Below, one piece after another: positions 35,264-45,719 of a DNA stretch of 64,000 nucleotides. Both the position numbers and the translations under genes were made by a program. A model generated the notes under the pieces. It was not told the DNA's origin. It worked only from the letters and a program-made list of their open reading frames with translations, and ran no database searches. Within the stretch, counting starts at the first letter, position 1. Every line of letters begins with the position of its first letter. Source of the DNA: Sambucus nigra (taxonomy: Eukaryota > Streptophyta > Magnoliopsida > Dipsacales > Adoxaceae); contig OX422221.1 of the NCBI GenBank assembly GCA_949130495.1, positions 153,183,741 to 153,247,740 on the forward strand, in the 5' to 3' direction.

Positions 35264-35553
35264 ATAGTCGTTTGGATTCTTCACCTTCGTAGAGCGGTGA
35301 TTCCTAGGTTCCCTCAACAGAATCCTCTCATTATCCACGTCTTTAAATACTATGGTATGCATTCTCGTTAAAAATCACCAATGCACCTACTCGGTGCCAC
35401 TCGATGCCATCCAATTGCCGATGTTGATAAAAGGGTTGTTTTCCATGTCTCCCATAAATCTTTTAAATGAAAAATTGCTTAAAGTTATTTTTTGGAGATA
35501 GAAAGAGGAGAGTTTCGTTTTGAAGGTGTGAAGAAAATGAGAATATCACCACC

Positions 35554-35561
35554 CTTTTATA
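35554..35561 (-). promoter_or_regulatory. TATA box candidate of the PMD-like gene
   Basis: TATAAAAG on the minus strand, about 100 nt upstream of the ATG at 35455 with no upstream ATG between. Position and sequence fit a plant core promoter. Confidence 0.5.
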
Positions 35562-36045
35562 AGTAACCAAGGGGTATGTCTATCAACAATCCCCTGACTA
35601 TGCCTATAGATAGAGCTCATTTGTATTCTCAAAAGCACTCTGTATTCCTTGCCACTACTAGTAGGCACAACCCTGCTTATGCCTATAGGTAGGCCCTCCT
35701 AAATCATCAAAAAAATGAGGGAAAAAAAATCCAAAATTGCTCAAAAATTTATAAAAAATATCCCCAAATTCTCAAAAACCTTAAAATTCATAAAAAACAC
35801 TCTTTTTCATAAAAATCGCCCACTTTAAAAAAAATACAAAATACTTCAAAGATTTAATAAAATTCTAGAAATCAATAAAAATTGAGAATCAAAATGCCCC
35901 ACCATTAAAAAAATATTGAAATTCTTTATAACATCACGCACCCCATGTCATCGTACTCCCCAGTAGAAACTGAATAAAAAAGGTCCACCGCCTATCGCAA
36001 CCACCGATCATCAGTTGCATTTATCAACCTCCCCATCCCGTTTGA
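35562..36045. other. AT-rich spacer
   Basis: No ORF of note. 35575-35720 holds two near-copies of a GCCTATAGRTAG motif; the rest is A-rich with repeated AAAATTC-like words. No gene is supported. Confidence 0.4.
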
Positions 36046-36835
36046 TTCGCATAATTGTCCTCGACCCTCTGAATCGGCCGCTTCCACTCCTTAGGTCGAC
36101 GGACTCAGACTCAACTCTCTGAATTGGTGGTTCACACTCTTTAGGTTTGCAGAATTATACTCGACCATCTAAATCAGTAGCTAACACTCCTTAGGTCCAC
36201 AGAATTGGCCTCGATCCTCTGAATCGATGCGTTCCACTCTTTAGGTTCTCATAATTGACCTAGGCCTACATAATTAGTCTAAACCCTCTAAATTGCCCGC
36301 TTCCACTCTCTAGATCAAAAAAATTAATCTAGGACTTCAAAATTGGTCTCGACCCTCTTAATCGGTCGCCTCCACTCTTTAGGTTCGCAGAATTCAACTA
36401 GGCCCATTGAATTTTCCTCAACCCTATGAATTGGTCATTTCTACTCTTAGGTATGTAAAATTGACCTAAGACTACAGAATTAGTCATGACCCTCCGAATC
36501 GGTCGCTTCCACTAGAATTGACCTAGTTCTGCAAAATTGGCCTCGACCCTCTGAATCGGTTTCTTATACCCTTTAGGTCTACAAAATAACCTAGACCCAC
36601 AGAATTGTCCTCGACCTTATGAATTGATTGCTTCCACTCTTTAGGTCCACATAATTGACCTATGCCTACAAATTTGGACTTCACCCTCTGAATCAGTGTC
36701 TCAGAATCCTTAGGTTTACAGAATTGATCTCGACCATCTTACTCAATCGCTCACACTCTTTGTTTTCACAGAATTAACCACGCCCCCTTGAACCGATCAC
36801 TTACACTTCGTAAGTTCTCAGAATTAGACCTTTAC
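36046..36835. repeat. Degenerate minisatellite, units of about 50 and 72 bp
   Basis: Roughly a dozen units of the pattern CTTTAGGTCCACAGAATTG followed by CCTCGACCCTCTGAATCGGT and CGCTTCCACT. Some units carry an extra insert like GACCTAGGCCTACAGAATTGG. Units differ by many substitutions, so the array is old. Confidence 0.85.
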
Positions 36836-37009
36836 CAATGTCATTCCTTTCGTTACGGTGTCTATATTTTGACGGTCTTCTCTTATCCGAATATCTCTCG
36901 TCGAGGGGCTCTATATACACCCAATTCTTATACCCTCATCTTAGTACCCCTCGTGCACCATTATAGGTCCCAAGCAGAATCCCTTCAACCTTTGGACCCC
37001 GATACTCCC

Positions 37010-37522
37010 TTTAAAACCTGAATTTAGAAACCATCGAATTCTTTCAAGAATTTTTTAACTGAGATAAACTCTGAAAACCAAGGTTAACTGAATCAAACTT
37101 CAGAAGGCTTTGAATACCCTTTCTAACAACCAATATCAAGTGCGAATCAGCCTTACAATTCCGATTTACTGGCTTTTTCACTTCAAAACACTAATCTAGA
37201 TACCACTGAATGCTTCCAACGTCCTGTTTGACTATAGTCAACTCTCGAAACCAAGGGTAAACGAATGACCTTTCATAAGACTTAGAATACCATTCCTAAC
37301 GGTTCATGCAGTGTGCAAATCTTCCTTACGATTAATAATTACTTTCCTTTTCATTTAGGAACACTATACCAAAGGCCATTGGATGCTTTTGAGCCCTATT
37401 TGACTCTGCTCAACTCTCGAAACCAAGCGTAACCAATTTAACTTCCATAGGTCTCTAAATAACCTCTCTTACGGTCCATACCATATGCGAATCTACCTTA
37501 CGACTCGCACTTACTTGACATT
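37010..37522. repeat. Three copies of a 172-bp tandem repeat
   Basis: The anchor AACCAAG recurs at 37077, 37250 and 37422 (spacing 173 and 172). Around it are shared words: CACTGAATGCTT, TTTGACT, CAACTCTCGAAACCAAG, then GAATACC, CGAATC and CTTACGA. Identity is moderate. The period is in the size range of nucleosomal or centromeric satellites, but only three units are present. Confidence 0.75.
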
Positions 37523-37560
37523 CCCCCCCCCCCCCCCCCCAAAAAAAAAAAAAAAAAAAA
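37523..37560. repeat. C18-A20 double homopolymer
   Basis: Eighteen C followed directly by twenty A, at the right border of the 172-bp repeat. It could be a polyA-like retroposition scar or a sequencing or assembly joint. Confidence 0.9.
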
Positions 37561-38801
37561 CATAATCCAGATGTCACTTTTATTACTCCACCACCAAAAC
37601 TAGCCTACCTCACCATCAAAGTCATAATTAAAGCTTCATAGAAGGTTTAAATCCTATTCACTCAAACTTGCTAGTTTAGTGCTATTATTAATTTTTCTAC
37701 TTATTTGGAATTTTTTAATTTAGTTTATATTTCTTCACCCTAACTATTTTTTTTATGATTCATATATTCCCAAAACTTATTTTCATAAACTCAAAAATCA
37801 AAAAAGAGGGTTTATTTTCCACTCATTTTTCCTACACTTGTGCACACTTTCCAACAAATTAAAATAAGGAAATTCTAGTTTTCAGTTCATGGGTTAAATA
37901 CCAACCTATGTATTTTCAAATTTTCTGGGCTTGGATGTCATTTCCGACTATGTAGGCATCCCGAGATTTTCTCGGGATTCAAATCCTATTTTCTTACTTT
38001 TTTCATTTGATTCAATCTCACTTTTATTAAGATCATGTGTGTGTGTGCGTGTGTGTGTGTGTGTGTGTATTCGTTTATAAATTCTTAGAAACCCCACGTA
38101 ACTTGCATATTAACTTCTTCATAGCGAATCATGATCAGATGTGTTGCTCACATCATATTATAATTTCATATTTTTATTCTCATTCATTTTTTCAATCCCA
38201 TCAAACATGCATATCCATTTTCTCACAGTGGATTATGATCTCGGGTATTGTATATAGTGTCCCCTTTTCTCTTTATTATATTTTTAGCGGCCCATTATAA
38301 CATGTGTATTCTATTCTTTGCGATGGATTGTGATCCGGTGTGCTCCTCACATTTTGGCTACTTTTTAAATTATTTTCTTTCATTTTATTCATACTCCTGA
38401 GAATGAATCAAATTGCATTTTGGAGAAAAAAGAATATTATCATAGCCCATGAGAAGCCGAAAGGGTAGAATGGGTTCCTAACACATTCCCATTCCGTAAC
38501 TAGGCCCTCGGATCTACGATAAATTTGATTCAAATGCAACAGTTTGTCTTTGATGCATTTTCTTCGGGGATGGCTACATTTCTTGCCCGTTTTGCACAAA
38601 ATAGGCTGGCGACTCCATTTTCACCCCTTTGATAGCGACCAATTTATGTTCGTGGGAGCCCACGAATATTGCAATTGGCGGAAGGAGGATTTTCTTCCTT
38701 GATCCCCGTACGCAATATCTTTTCAGGGCGAACCCATGTCGAATCCCGGATGGCCACATGTGCGGACTCATTTTTGAGTCCACATGAAAGAGGGCCTCTA
38801 T
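37561..38801. other. Probable LTR-like remnant, no gene
   Basis: Contains a (GT)n run at 38036-38069 and, from about 38470, words often seen in plant gypsy LTR ends and leaders (GGGTTCCTAACACATTCCC, then TGGCGACTCC at about 38613, which resembles the start of a tRNA-Arg type primer binding site). A perfect 7-bp hairpin GGACTCA-TTTT-TGAGTCC is at 38764-38781. Short frames on both strands look like chance. The Tat-A insertion begins right after. Confidence 0.4.
38764..38781. repeat. Small perfect hairpin next to the Tat-A insertion
   Basis: GGACTCA, four T, TGAGTCC. It lies 20 bp from the Tat-A LTR start. Confidence 0.8.
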
Positions 38802-39780
38802 TGATATGCCCAAGTGTAACCTCGGACTTGAGACACCAACCTCGGCTTGGGCCGAGATATTGAACGACCCTAGATAAGCCATGGTCCCACGATATCATCC
38901 CTCAGCCTTAGTAAGGTCGGCCCAGGCCGACACTTCCACCCACATATTCAATGAACACTACACGCATTGCAGGCATCACCAGCATCCTCATATACCTGGG
39001 TATGGCAACCTCGGCCGAGAGTAGGCCGAGGTGACAAGGAGCCTTGGTAACCTTCAACATGGAACCAGTCCAACCTCGGCTTGGGCCGAGGTGACAAGAA
39101 GCCTTAGTAATCGTCAGCATGCTATATGTACAACCTCGGCTGGGGCCGACCCCAGCATAATGTCTCGGCTGAGATCAGGCCGAGACTCCCTATGACACAT
39201 CTTGGATTGAATGGACATCAAACCTTTACAGCTCGGCCCCTCCCAGGCTGAGGTCATCCATCAATATGGCGGCCGAGCATCTGTTGACATTTGGATAAGG
39301 ACACATGGGCACAAATCAGTTGTAACAAGATTATTCTCCACACATGGGGAGAATATTTCATCATCATTCCTTACAGGTGACAGTGACAAATGGCACTCCC
39401 ACATTGGTGAGGCTACCACACACATGCTCATTACATGCATGGGGGGTACATTAAACCTCCTAGGCACTATATATAGGGATCATCCCATACCTTACAAAGG
39501 GATCCCAGTTATTCAACCCTAGCTAAAACTCTGTCTAAATCAACAGTAGAGAGAGAAATATTGAGAGATTGTATCCATGGCCATTAGTGCCTTCATTCAG
39601 TGATATTACTCACACACTCACAGTGGACGTAGGCCAGATTGGCTGAACCACTTATATTCCGGTGTTTATTCCTCTTATCCTCATCTCTTTCTCTTATCTC
39701 TATATAACTGTGTTGCCATTGTTATTCTTATATTGAGCTTGGAAACACCTTATCTGGTGGTGCTGATTTTGGCATCATCA
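38802..39780 (+). repeat. LTR 1 of the Tat pair (979 bp)
   Basis: TGATATGCC...CATCATCA. U3 is full of CCTCGGC/GCCGAGG words that can pair, arranged as repeats of about 70 nt (for example the GGGCCGAGGTGACAAG block near 39083). A TATATATAG box at 39468-39476 is followed by the probable transcript start. Same length as the LTR at 48264. Confidence 0.93.
39468..39476 (+). promoter_or_regulatory. TATA box in Tat LTR 1
   Basis: TATATATAG in GGCACTATATATAGGGATC; the same site is kept at 48930-48938 in the shared LTR. Confidence 0.75.
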
Positions 39781-39783
39781 TTT

Positions 39784-39800
39784 TGGCGCCGTCTGTGGGA
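39784..39800 (+). other. Primer binding site of Tat-A
   Basis: TGGCGCCGTCTGTGGGA, three bases after the LTR end, a form well known from Tat-lineage elements. Confidence 0.88.
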
Positions 39801-39956
39801 AACGAGAAGCTATCTCTTCCTCTTTTTCAGCTTAACCTCACCGGAGACTCTGGTGGTGAACCCGGAACCACCCCTTGCGTGGAGCTATTTCACCATTGAA
39901 AGAGGTCCTTTAAGGTATTAAGCTCACTTGCTGATCAAGCTCTTTATTGTTAACAC

Positions 39957-41615
39957 ATGGCACCAGAATTACCACCGCCTCTTCCGCTGCCCGGAGGTGG
40001 AGGGGCTAGTTCCAGTCAGGCTCCTCCCCAGTCCGAAATGGCAGAGGTAGCAGCAGCCTTGAAATCTTTAGCTGCAACACAACAAGCCATGAAGGAGCAA
40101 TTTGCCCAGCTCAGTCAAACCATGATGATCAGGCCACCTAGAGTCTCACCGGACATGATCACTCCGGCAGCAGTTCAGCCCCATCCTGATGCCAGGGGAC
40201 CACCCCAGGCGCCGATGAAGGACCAGCCTGCACCCCAGCGGAGGAGGGACGCTGCTGACCTTAGGCGCTTGCGCCTGGGGAGGCAGGGATACCCTTGCCC
40301 AGAGGACATGTATGATGACCTAGAAGCTGAAGAAGCCCCAGAAGACTGCTGGGAGCCGTGTGAGGTGTCAAATGACACTATACGACCTCTTAGGTAGAGT
40401 CAAGGATGTGTCGGCCGAAGAAGAGATGAGGCCTAACAAAGAGGGTCGGCCTTTGACAGGTTGAGAAGAGGGTGGGCCTTCGACAGGCTGGGCCCGGTGA
40501 ATGACCTAAGACAAAGGCTATCAAGGTCGAGAAGCGCAGTATGCTCTCAGAGAGGGGGTAGGCAAGGTCAGCCAGACCAAGGCCGACCCTGTGGAGGAAG
40601 ATCCAGGGAACAGGAAGAGGTCAACAGTGAACGTGTTGTGGCTGGGGAACCCTCTGTCCATAGTAGGGAGGTGGCAGGGGATAACCTCGGCCAAGTAGAT
40701 GACAGAAGACCCTGGAATGATTCTATCCAATGACTTGAGGAGAAGATAGGAGACCTCATTAAAAGCAGGGACCCATTGCAGAAGGATTACTCAGAGGGCT
40801 CCCCATTTGTGGCTAGGATAGTGGGGTTCCCAACCTCAGTCAAGTTCAAGCCACCTACAGTAACTCCCAAGTATGATGGCAGCACTAACCTTGTGCACCA
40901 TATCGAGATGTATCAGTCGGCAGCAGACATTTACTCGATACCTGATGAGATGAAGTGTAGGGCCTTCTCAGGGACATTGACAGGGGCCGCTCATAGTTGG
41001 TTTACCTCCCTTCCAAAGAACTCAATTGAGAACTTCAAAGGCCTGGTTGAGCAGTTCATCCACAACTTCTGCTTTAGGGTAAGACCCCAAAAGAAGACTA
41101 CCCACCTGCTGTATGTCAAACAGGCCAAGAGTGAGAGCCTAAGAGACTACATAGCAAGATTCAACAAAGAGAAATTATAGGTGGAAGATTATGAAGAGAG
41201 CATAGCCATGACCGCCCTTAAAGGAGGCCTTTAGAAGGGGAAGCTACTGTGGAAATTGGCGGACGACCCCCCCAGGTCTATGGCGGAGCTGCTGCCAACC
41301 ACAGGGAAGGTGATGAATGCGGAAGAGGCGATGGCAGCCAAATATGAGGAGGAGAACTGCGGTAGCACTGGGAGGTCCCAAAGCAAGAAAGAGGGGAAGA
41401 AGAGGTCAGGAGATGATAAGTTCTCTCATTACACTCCTCTGACTGTGAGCTGTGAGCACATACCCAATGAGATTAAGACTGATTGGACTCTGAGGTGGCT
41501 TGAGAAACTGAAAGCCCCGCCACATAAGAGGAACAAAAACTTATGGTGTGAGTTCCATTAGGATCACGGCCATATCACAGATAGATGCTTCGCTTTAAAG
41601 GATGATATTGAGACG
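39957..41615 (+). pseudogene. gag: gag of Tat-A
   Basis: Starts MAPELPPPLPLPGGGG at 39957. A Pro/Gly-rich head is followed by a helical EMAEVAAALKSLAATQQAMKE stretch, an Arg-rich middle, and the gag core from about 40800 (ARIVGFPTSVKFKPP, YDGSTN, AHSWFTSLP, FKGLVEQF). A Tat-type zinc finger CX2HX4HX4C lies at 41547-41588 (CEFH, then GHITDRC), with its Gln codon turned into a stop. In-frame stops are at 40395, 40434, 40731, 41178, 41232 and 41559. Comparison with Tat-B shows that four of the six are CAG or CAA changed to TAG or TAA. Confidence 0.9.
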
Positions 41616-44600
41616 ATGCTGAAATCTGGAAAGCTGAGGAAGTACGTGGATGGCAAGGCTCCGAAGGGTGGAAGAGAAGACCCTAAGAAGAGAAGAAATG
41701 ACAGATGTCGTGGAGATGTCCCGGCCATAAGGGACAATGATTCAGAGGGAGATGATGAAGATGACCCGAATCTTTCGCCAAAGGATGACAACACCCCGGT
41801 GAAGAGGGTCGGTATGATCTTCTTTGGTGTTAGCACCATATGTGGGGGATTTGCAGGAGGTGGCTCTAAGGTAGTCGATAGGAAGGCTCATGTGGAAGAG
41901 GCCAGGTCAGTGGCCAAGCCCGAGGTTGTGAATCTAATGTCTTCTGATGCCGTGCAGAAGAGGAAGAAGGTGGACATGGATACCCTCATAGTGGGGTTCT
42001 CCAGACTCGACTTCAAGGGTATCTTATCCCCCCATGATGACCCTTTGGTCATAACAACCAGGGTGCATGGGTGCGAGGTAGGGAGGATCCTCATAGACGG
42101 GGGAAGCTCAGCAGACGTGATGTTCTGGCCTTGTTTCAAGAGCCTGGGTCTTAGCAGGGCAAGGCTAGTGCCCTACCATCACCCATTGATAGACTTCAGT
42201 GGTGAAAAGGTGCACCCCTTAGGAATGTATGAAATGGATGTACGGATGGGGGATGAGTGTCCTAAGAGGCTAACCAAGAAGATAAACTTTTTCGTCATGG
42301 ACGAAAACATTTTCTCGGCCTACAACCTCATCGTAGGAAGGGTGGCCCTCAAAGAGTTTGAAGCCGTGTCGTCGACGATCCACCAGATGCTAAAATTCTC
42401 GACTCCTTATGGAGTAGGGGAAGTGCAAGGGGACCAGACCACGGCGCGGGAGTGTTATTTCAACTCGGCCGAAGAGAGAGAGGCCCATAAGAGAGCAACC
42501 ACCAGTTACAGCATTGACACTCTTGACCCAAGAGAGGAAAAAAAATTGAAGAAGGGTGAGGCCGCGGAAGAGGAAGAATCCATCGTCCTCAATGAGGACG
42601 AGCCGGAAAAAACCGTCCAGGTCGGTAAGGCCCTAGAACCAGGAATCAAGGAAGAGCTGATAAACTTCCTCAGGAACGAGCTCATGAACTTCATGGATGC
42701 TTATTCAGGCTACAACCAAATCATCATGGATGCTGAAGACTCAGGGAAAACAACCTTCATTACTGACAAAGGGACGTACTGCTACAAGGTGATGCCCTTT
42801 GGTTTGAAAAATGCGGGGGCAACGTATCAACGTCTTGTCAATAAGATGTTCGAGGAGCAAATAGGTAAGACCATGGAGGTGTATGTGGATGATATGCTAA
42901 AGAAGAGCCTGAAAGCATGTACGCACGTTACGGACCTTGAGAAGACCTTTGACGTCATGGACTCGTATAGAATGAAGCTCAACCCAGCGAAGTGTATCTT
43001 CGGGGTAGGAGCCGGGAAGTTCCTGGGGTTCATCATTAATTAGAGGGGGATTGAAGCAAACCCTGAGAAAATCAAGGCCTTGCTCGACATGAAGACTCCT
43101 AGGAGTATCAAGGATGTCCAGAGACTCACCGGAAGAGTGGCTGCCCTTAACATGTTTGTTTCTAAGGCAACGGACAAGTGTCTTCCATTCTTTAAAGTTC
43201 TAAAAAAGTCCTTCTAGTGGGACGAAGAGTGTGAAAAAGCCTTCAACCAACTCAAGTCCTACTTAGGGTCTCCCTTATTGTTGTCTCGGCCCATCACGGG
43301 GGAAAGGTTGTTTCTGTATCTGGCAGTCTCTCAATCAACCATCATCGCGGCCATCATACAGGAAGAGGATGGAATCCAGAGGCCTGTGTACTTAAATAGT
43401 AAGGCTCTTCAAGGGTCTGAACAGAACTATACCCGAATGGATAAGTTGGCTTATGCCCTGATACATGCCTCAAGGAAGATGAAGCCTTACTTCTAAGCTC
43501 ACTCCATGGTAGTCCTCACTGACTCCCCACTAAGGCAGGTTATGCACAAACCTGAGAAGTCCGGGAGATTGATGACCTGGGCCATCGAGCTAGGAGAATA
43601 TGATCTTACCTACCAGCCTAGGACAGCCATCAAGGGGTAGGCCCTCGCAGACTTTGTCATAGAGTTCACTTGGGAAGAGGCCGATAGAGGTTTGGAAGAG
43701 GCCGAGATAGAGAAAGGCTTAGATGACGGCGAAGAAATGAACCGTAGTGTCTTCCAAGATTCGGAAGAGACTGCACCAAACGTCTTCCGAAGCCGAGAAG
43801 AGGTCGACCCAGGCAAAACCCGGAGTAGAGTGGAAGAGAACGAAGAGGAACGATACCTCTTCAAGAAGGGGTTTATGAGAGAAGGGGTCTTCTCATCAGA
43901 TGCAGACGTATGGAGCCTCTTCGTTTATGGCTCTTCCTGTGACAGTGGAAGCGGCGCGGGGATAATACTCTCGTCTCCAGATGGCGTTAACATTGAATAA
44001 GCCTTGAGATTCAACTTCCAGGCCTCAAACAACGTGTCCGAGCATGAGGCCATGATAGCATGTCTCTTAATGGCAACAACTCTTCGAGTAAAGCGACTCC
44101 TACTCCATAGCGACTCAAGGTTGGTTGTCAATCAAGTTTTGGGGGTATACGAGGACAAAGACGAAAGGAAGGCCAAGTACTTAAAGAAGGTAAGAAGGTT
44201 GTTAGAGTATTTTGAAGAAGCAAAGCGGAAGAGAGTGCCTCGACTGAGCAATAATCACGCTGATGCATTGGCAAGGCTGGCCTCGGCAATGAAGACAGAT
44301 TTGGGAAGGACCATTCCAATCGAGGTCTTAGGAAAAGAAAGCATCAAGGAGGAAAAGGTATGTAGCCCTTGTCACAATGTGAACCTAGGAGACTCATGGA
44401 TCGACCCACTCGTTGGATACCTAAGAGACGGAGAGCTACCTGAGTCCAAGATGGAAAGGAGAAAGTTGAGATACAGGGCCGCCAAGTTCTCAATAGTAGG
44501 AGACGTCGTGTACAAAAAGGGGTTTCTATTGCCTCTCTTCCGATGTGTGCATCCCATGGAGGTACCACAGGTCTTACAGGAGGTTCATGAGGGTTCTTGC

Positions 44601-45617
44601 TCTAGCCACATAGGGGGAAGGCCCTTAGCCAAGAGGATCATCACTCAGGGATACTGGTGGCCTACCTTGTCTAAGGACGCAGCAGACTATGTGAAGAGGT
44701 GCAACAAATGTCAAAGGTTCGCCACTATCCCTCATCAACCCCATCAGCCTATGACGTCAATCTCTTCTCCATGGCCATTTGTGGTGTGGGGAATTGACTT
44801 AGTAGGACCTTTGCCAAGAGCTGTCAACAACTATAAATTCTTGATAGTTGCCATTAACTACTTTTCAAAGTGGGTGGAGGCGGAACCGATGATAACAATT
44901 ACAGAGAAGAATACCTTCCAGTTCATTTGGAAGAACATCATATGCAGATATGGCCTCCCGAACACTCTCATCTCAGACAATGGGACCCAGTTCAAGAACT
45001 CCTCCTTAGAAAAATATTGCCTAAGAGTGGGGATTAAACAGTTCTTCTCATCTCCTGGCCGACCTCAGGCAAATGGCCAGACCGAGGTCACTAACAGAAC
45101 TATCTTGGACGAAATCAAGAAGAGGTTAGAAGATGCGAATGGGAGATGGACAGAAGAGGTCTACGCTGTGTTATGGGCCTACAGAACCACGGCAAGGACA
45201 CCAACAGGAGAAACCCCATTCATGCTGGCACATGGCTCAGAGGCTGTCATACCAACGGAAGTAGAACTACCAACTCATCGAATTCAGACCTACGACCCTG
45301 ACAGCAATGGGGAAAAGAGGAGGCTAGACCTGGATCTCATCGAAGAAAGAAGGGAAGACGCAGAGGTCAGAAAAGTAGCCTACCCGTAGAGGGTAGCAAA
45401 ATTCTACAACCAGAGGGTGAAGTCAAGACCCATTGCAGTGGGAGACCTAGTGCTAAAGAAGACCCTACAGAAGGCAAACAAGCTACACCCAAACTGAACT
45501 GGCCCCTACAAAGTAACGGAAGAGGTTGTGCCTGGCACTTACAGGCTAGAAAACCTAGAAGGAGAACCTTTCACTAACCCATGGAATGCTGACCATCTTA
45601 AGAGATATTACATATGA
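41616..45617 (+). pseudogene. pol: pol of Tat-A: protease, RT, two RNases H, integrase
   Basis: Protease: ILIDGGSSADVMF with Asp at 42096. RT: MDAYSGYNQ, MPFGLKNAGATYQ and the YVDD catalytic motif at 42882-42893, but 348 bp of the N-terminal RT, present in Tat-B at 52136-52483, are missing; the join at 42675 keeps the frame. The first RNase H is near 43230-43630. The second, archaeal-type RNase H at about 43900-44300 has its first Asp changed to Tyr (VYGSS, 43926-43928). Integrase keeps SHIGG and CNKC of the zinc finger, and GIDLVGP, SDNGTQF and GQTEVTNRT of the core. The frame ends DHLKRYYI at 45617. Stops: 43041, 43215, 43494, 43638, 43998, 45387, 45495. Integrase is the best preserved domain. 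Confidence 0.92.
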
Positions 45618-45719
45618 TGTTGCATAGAATTTTATGTAAATGTACTATCTTACTGAGAAGAGGTTATTAATAAAGATCAGTTTCCATATCAGTCCTTGCT
45701 TCGTTCTTTAGACCAGAAA

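Larger units (their letters stand above)
32860..35455 (-). pseudogene. 5' half of a PMD-like gene with introns
   Basis: Reading on the minus strand, ATG at 35455 opens a 64-codon exon (to 35264) with two stops but good protein text (VFKDVDNERILLREP). An 81-nt GT-AG intron (35263-35183) follows. Exon 2 (35182-34919, 88 codons, two stops) ends WWDTIHTFHLSVIEILVTLLDVLQLMGLE (34919 side), which matches the style of plant mobile domain proteins (x-THTFHLP-x-E-x-T-x-TLEDV-x-L-x-GL). A second intron is 34918-34830. Both introns are phase 0. Further exon text lies at 34545-33994 and 33904-33700, with a clean intron at 33993-33905. Downstream blocks lead to the copia border (KANMFFFGPN). PMD proteins are linked to transposon silencing and also occur in transposons. 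Confidence 0.6.

Noticed and set aside
36788..37021. 77-codon frame as a gene
   Set aside because: Lies between two tandem repeats; no recognisable domain and no partner frame.
38037..38300. 87-codon frame starting in the GT repeat
   Set aside because: Begins with a Cys-Val run from the microsatellite; no domain.
39039..39522. Frames of 68-103 codons in the Tat LTRs
   Set aside because: Present in both LTRs only because these are repeats; they overlap the promoter region and carry no motif.
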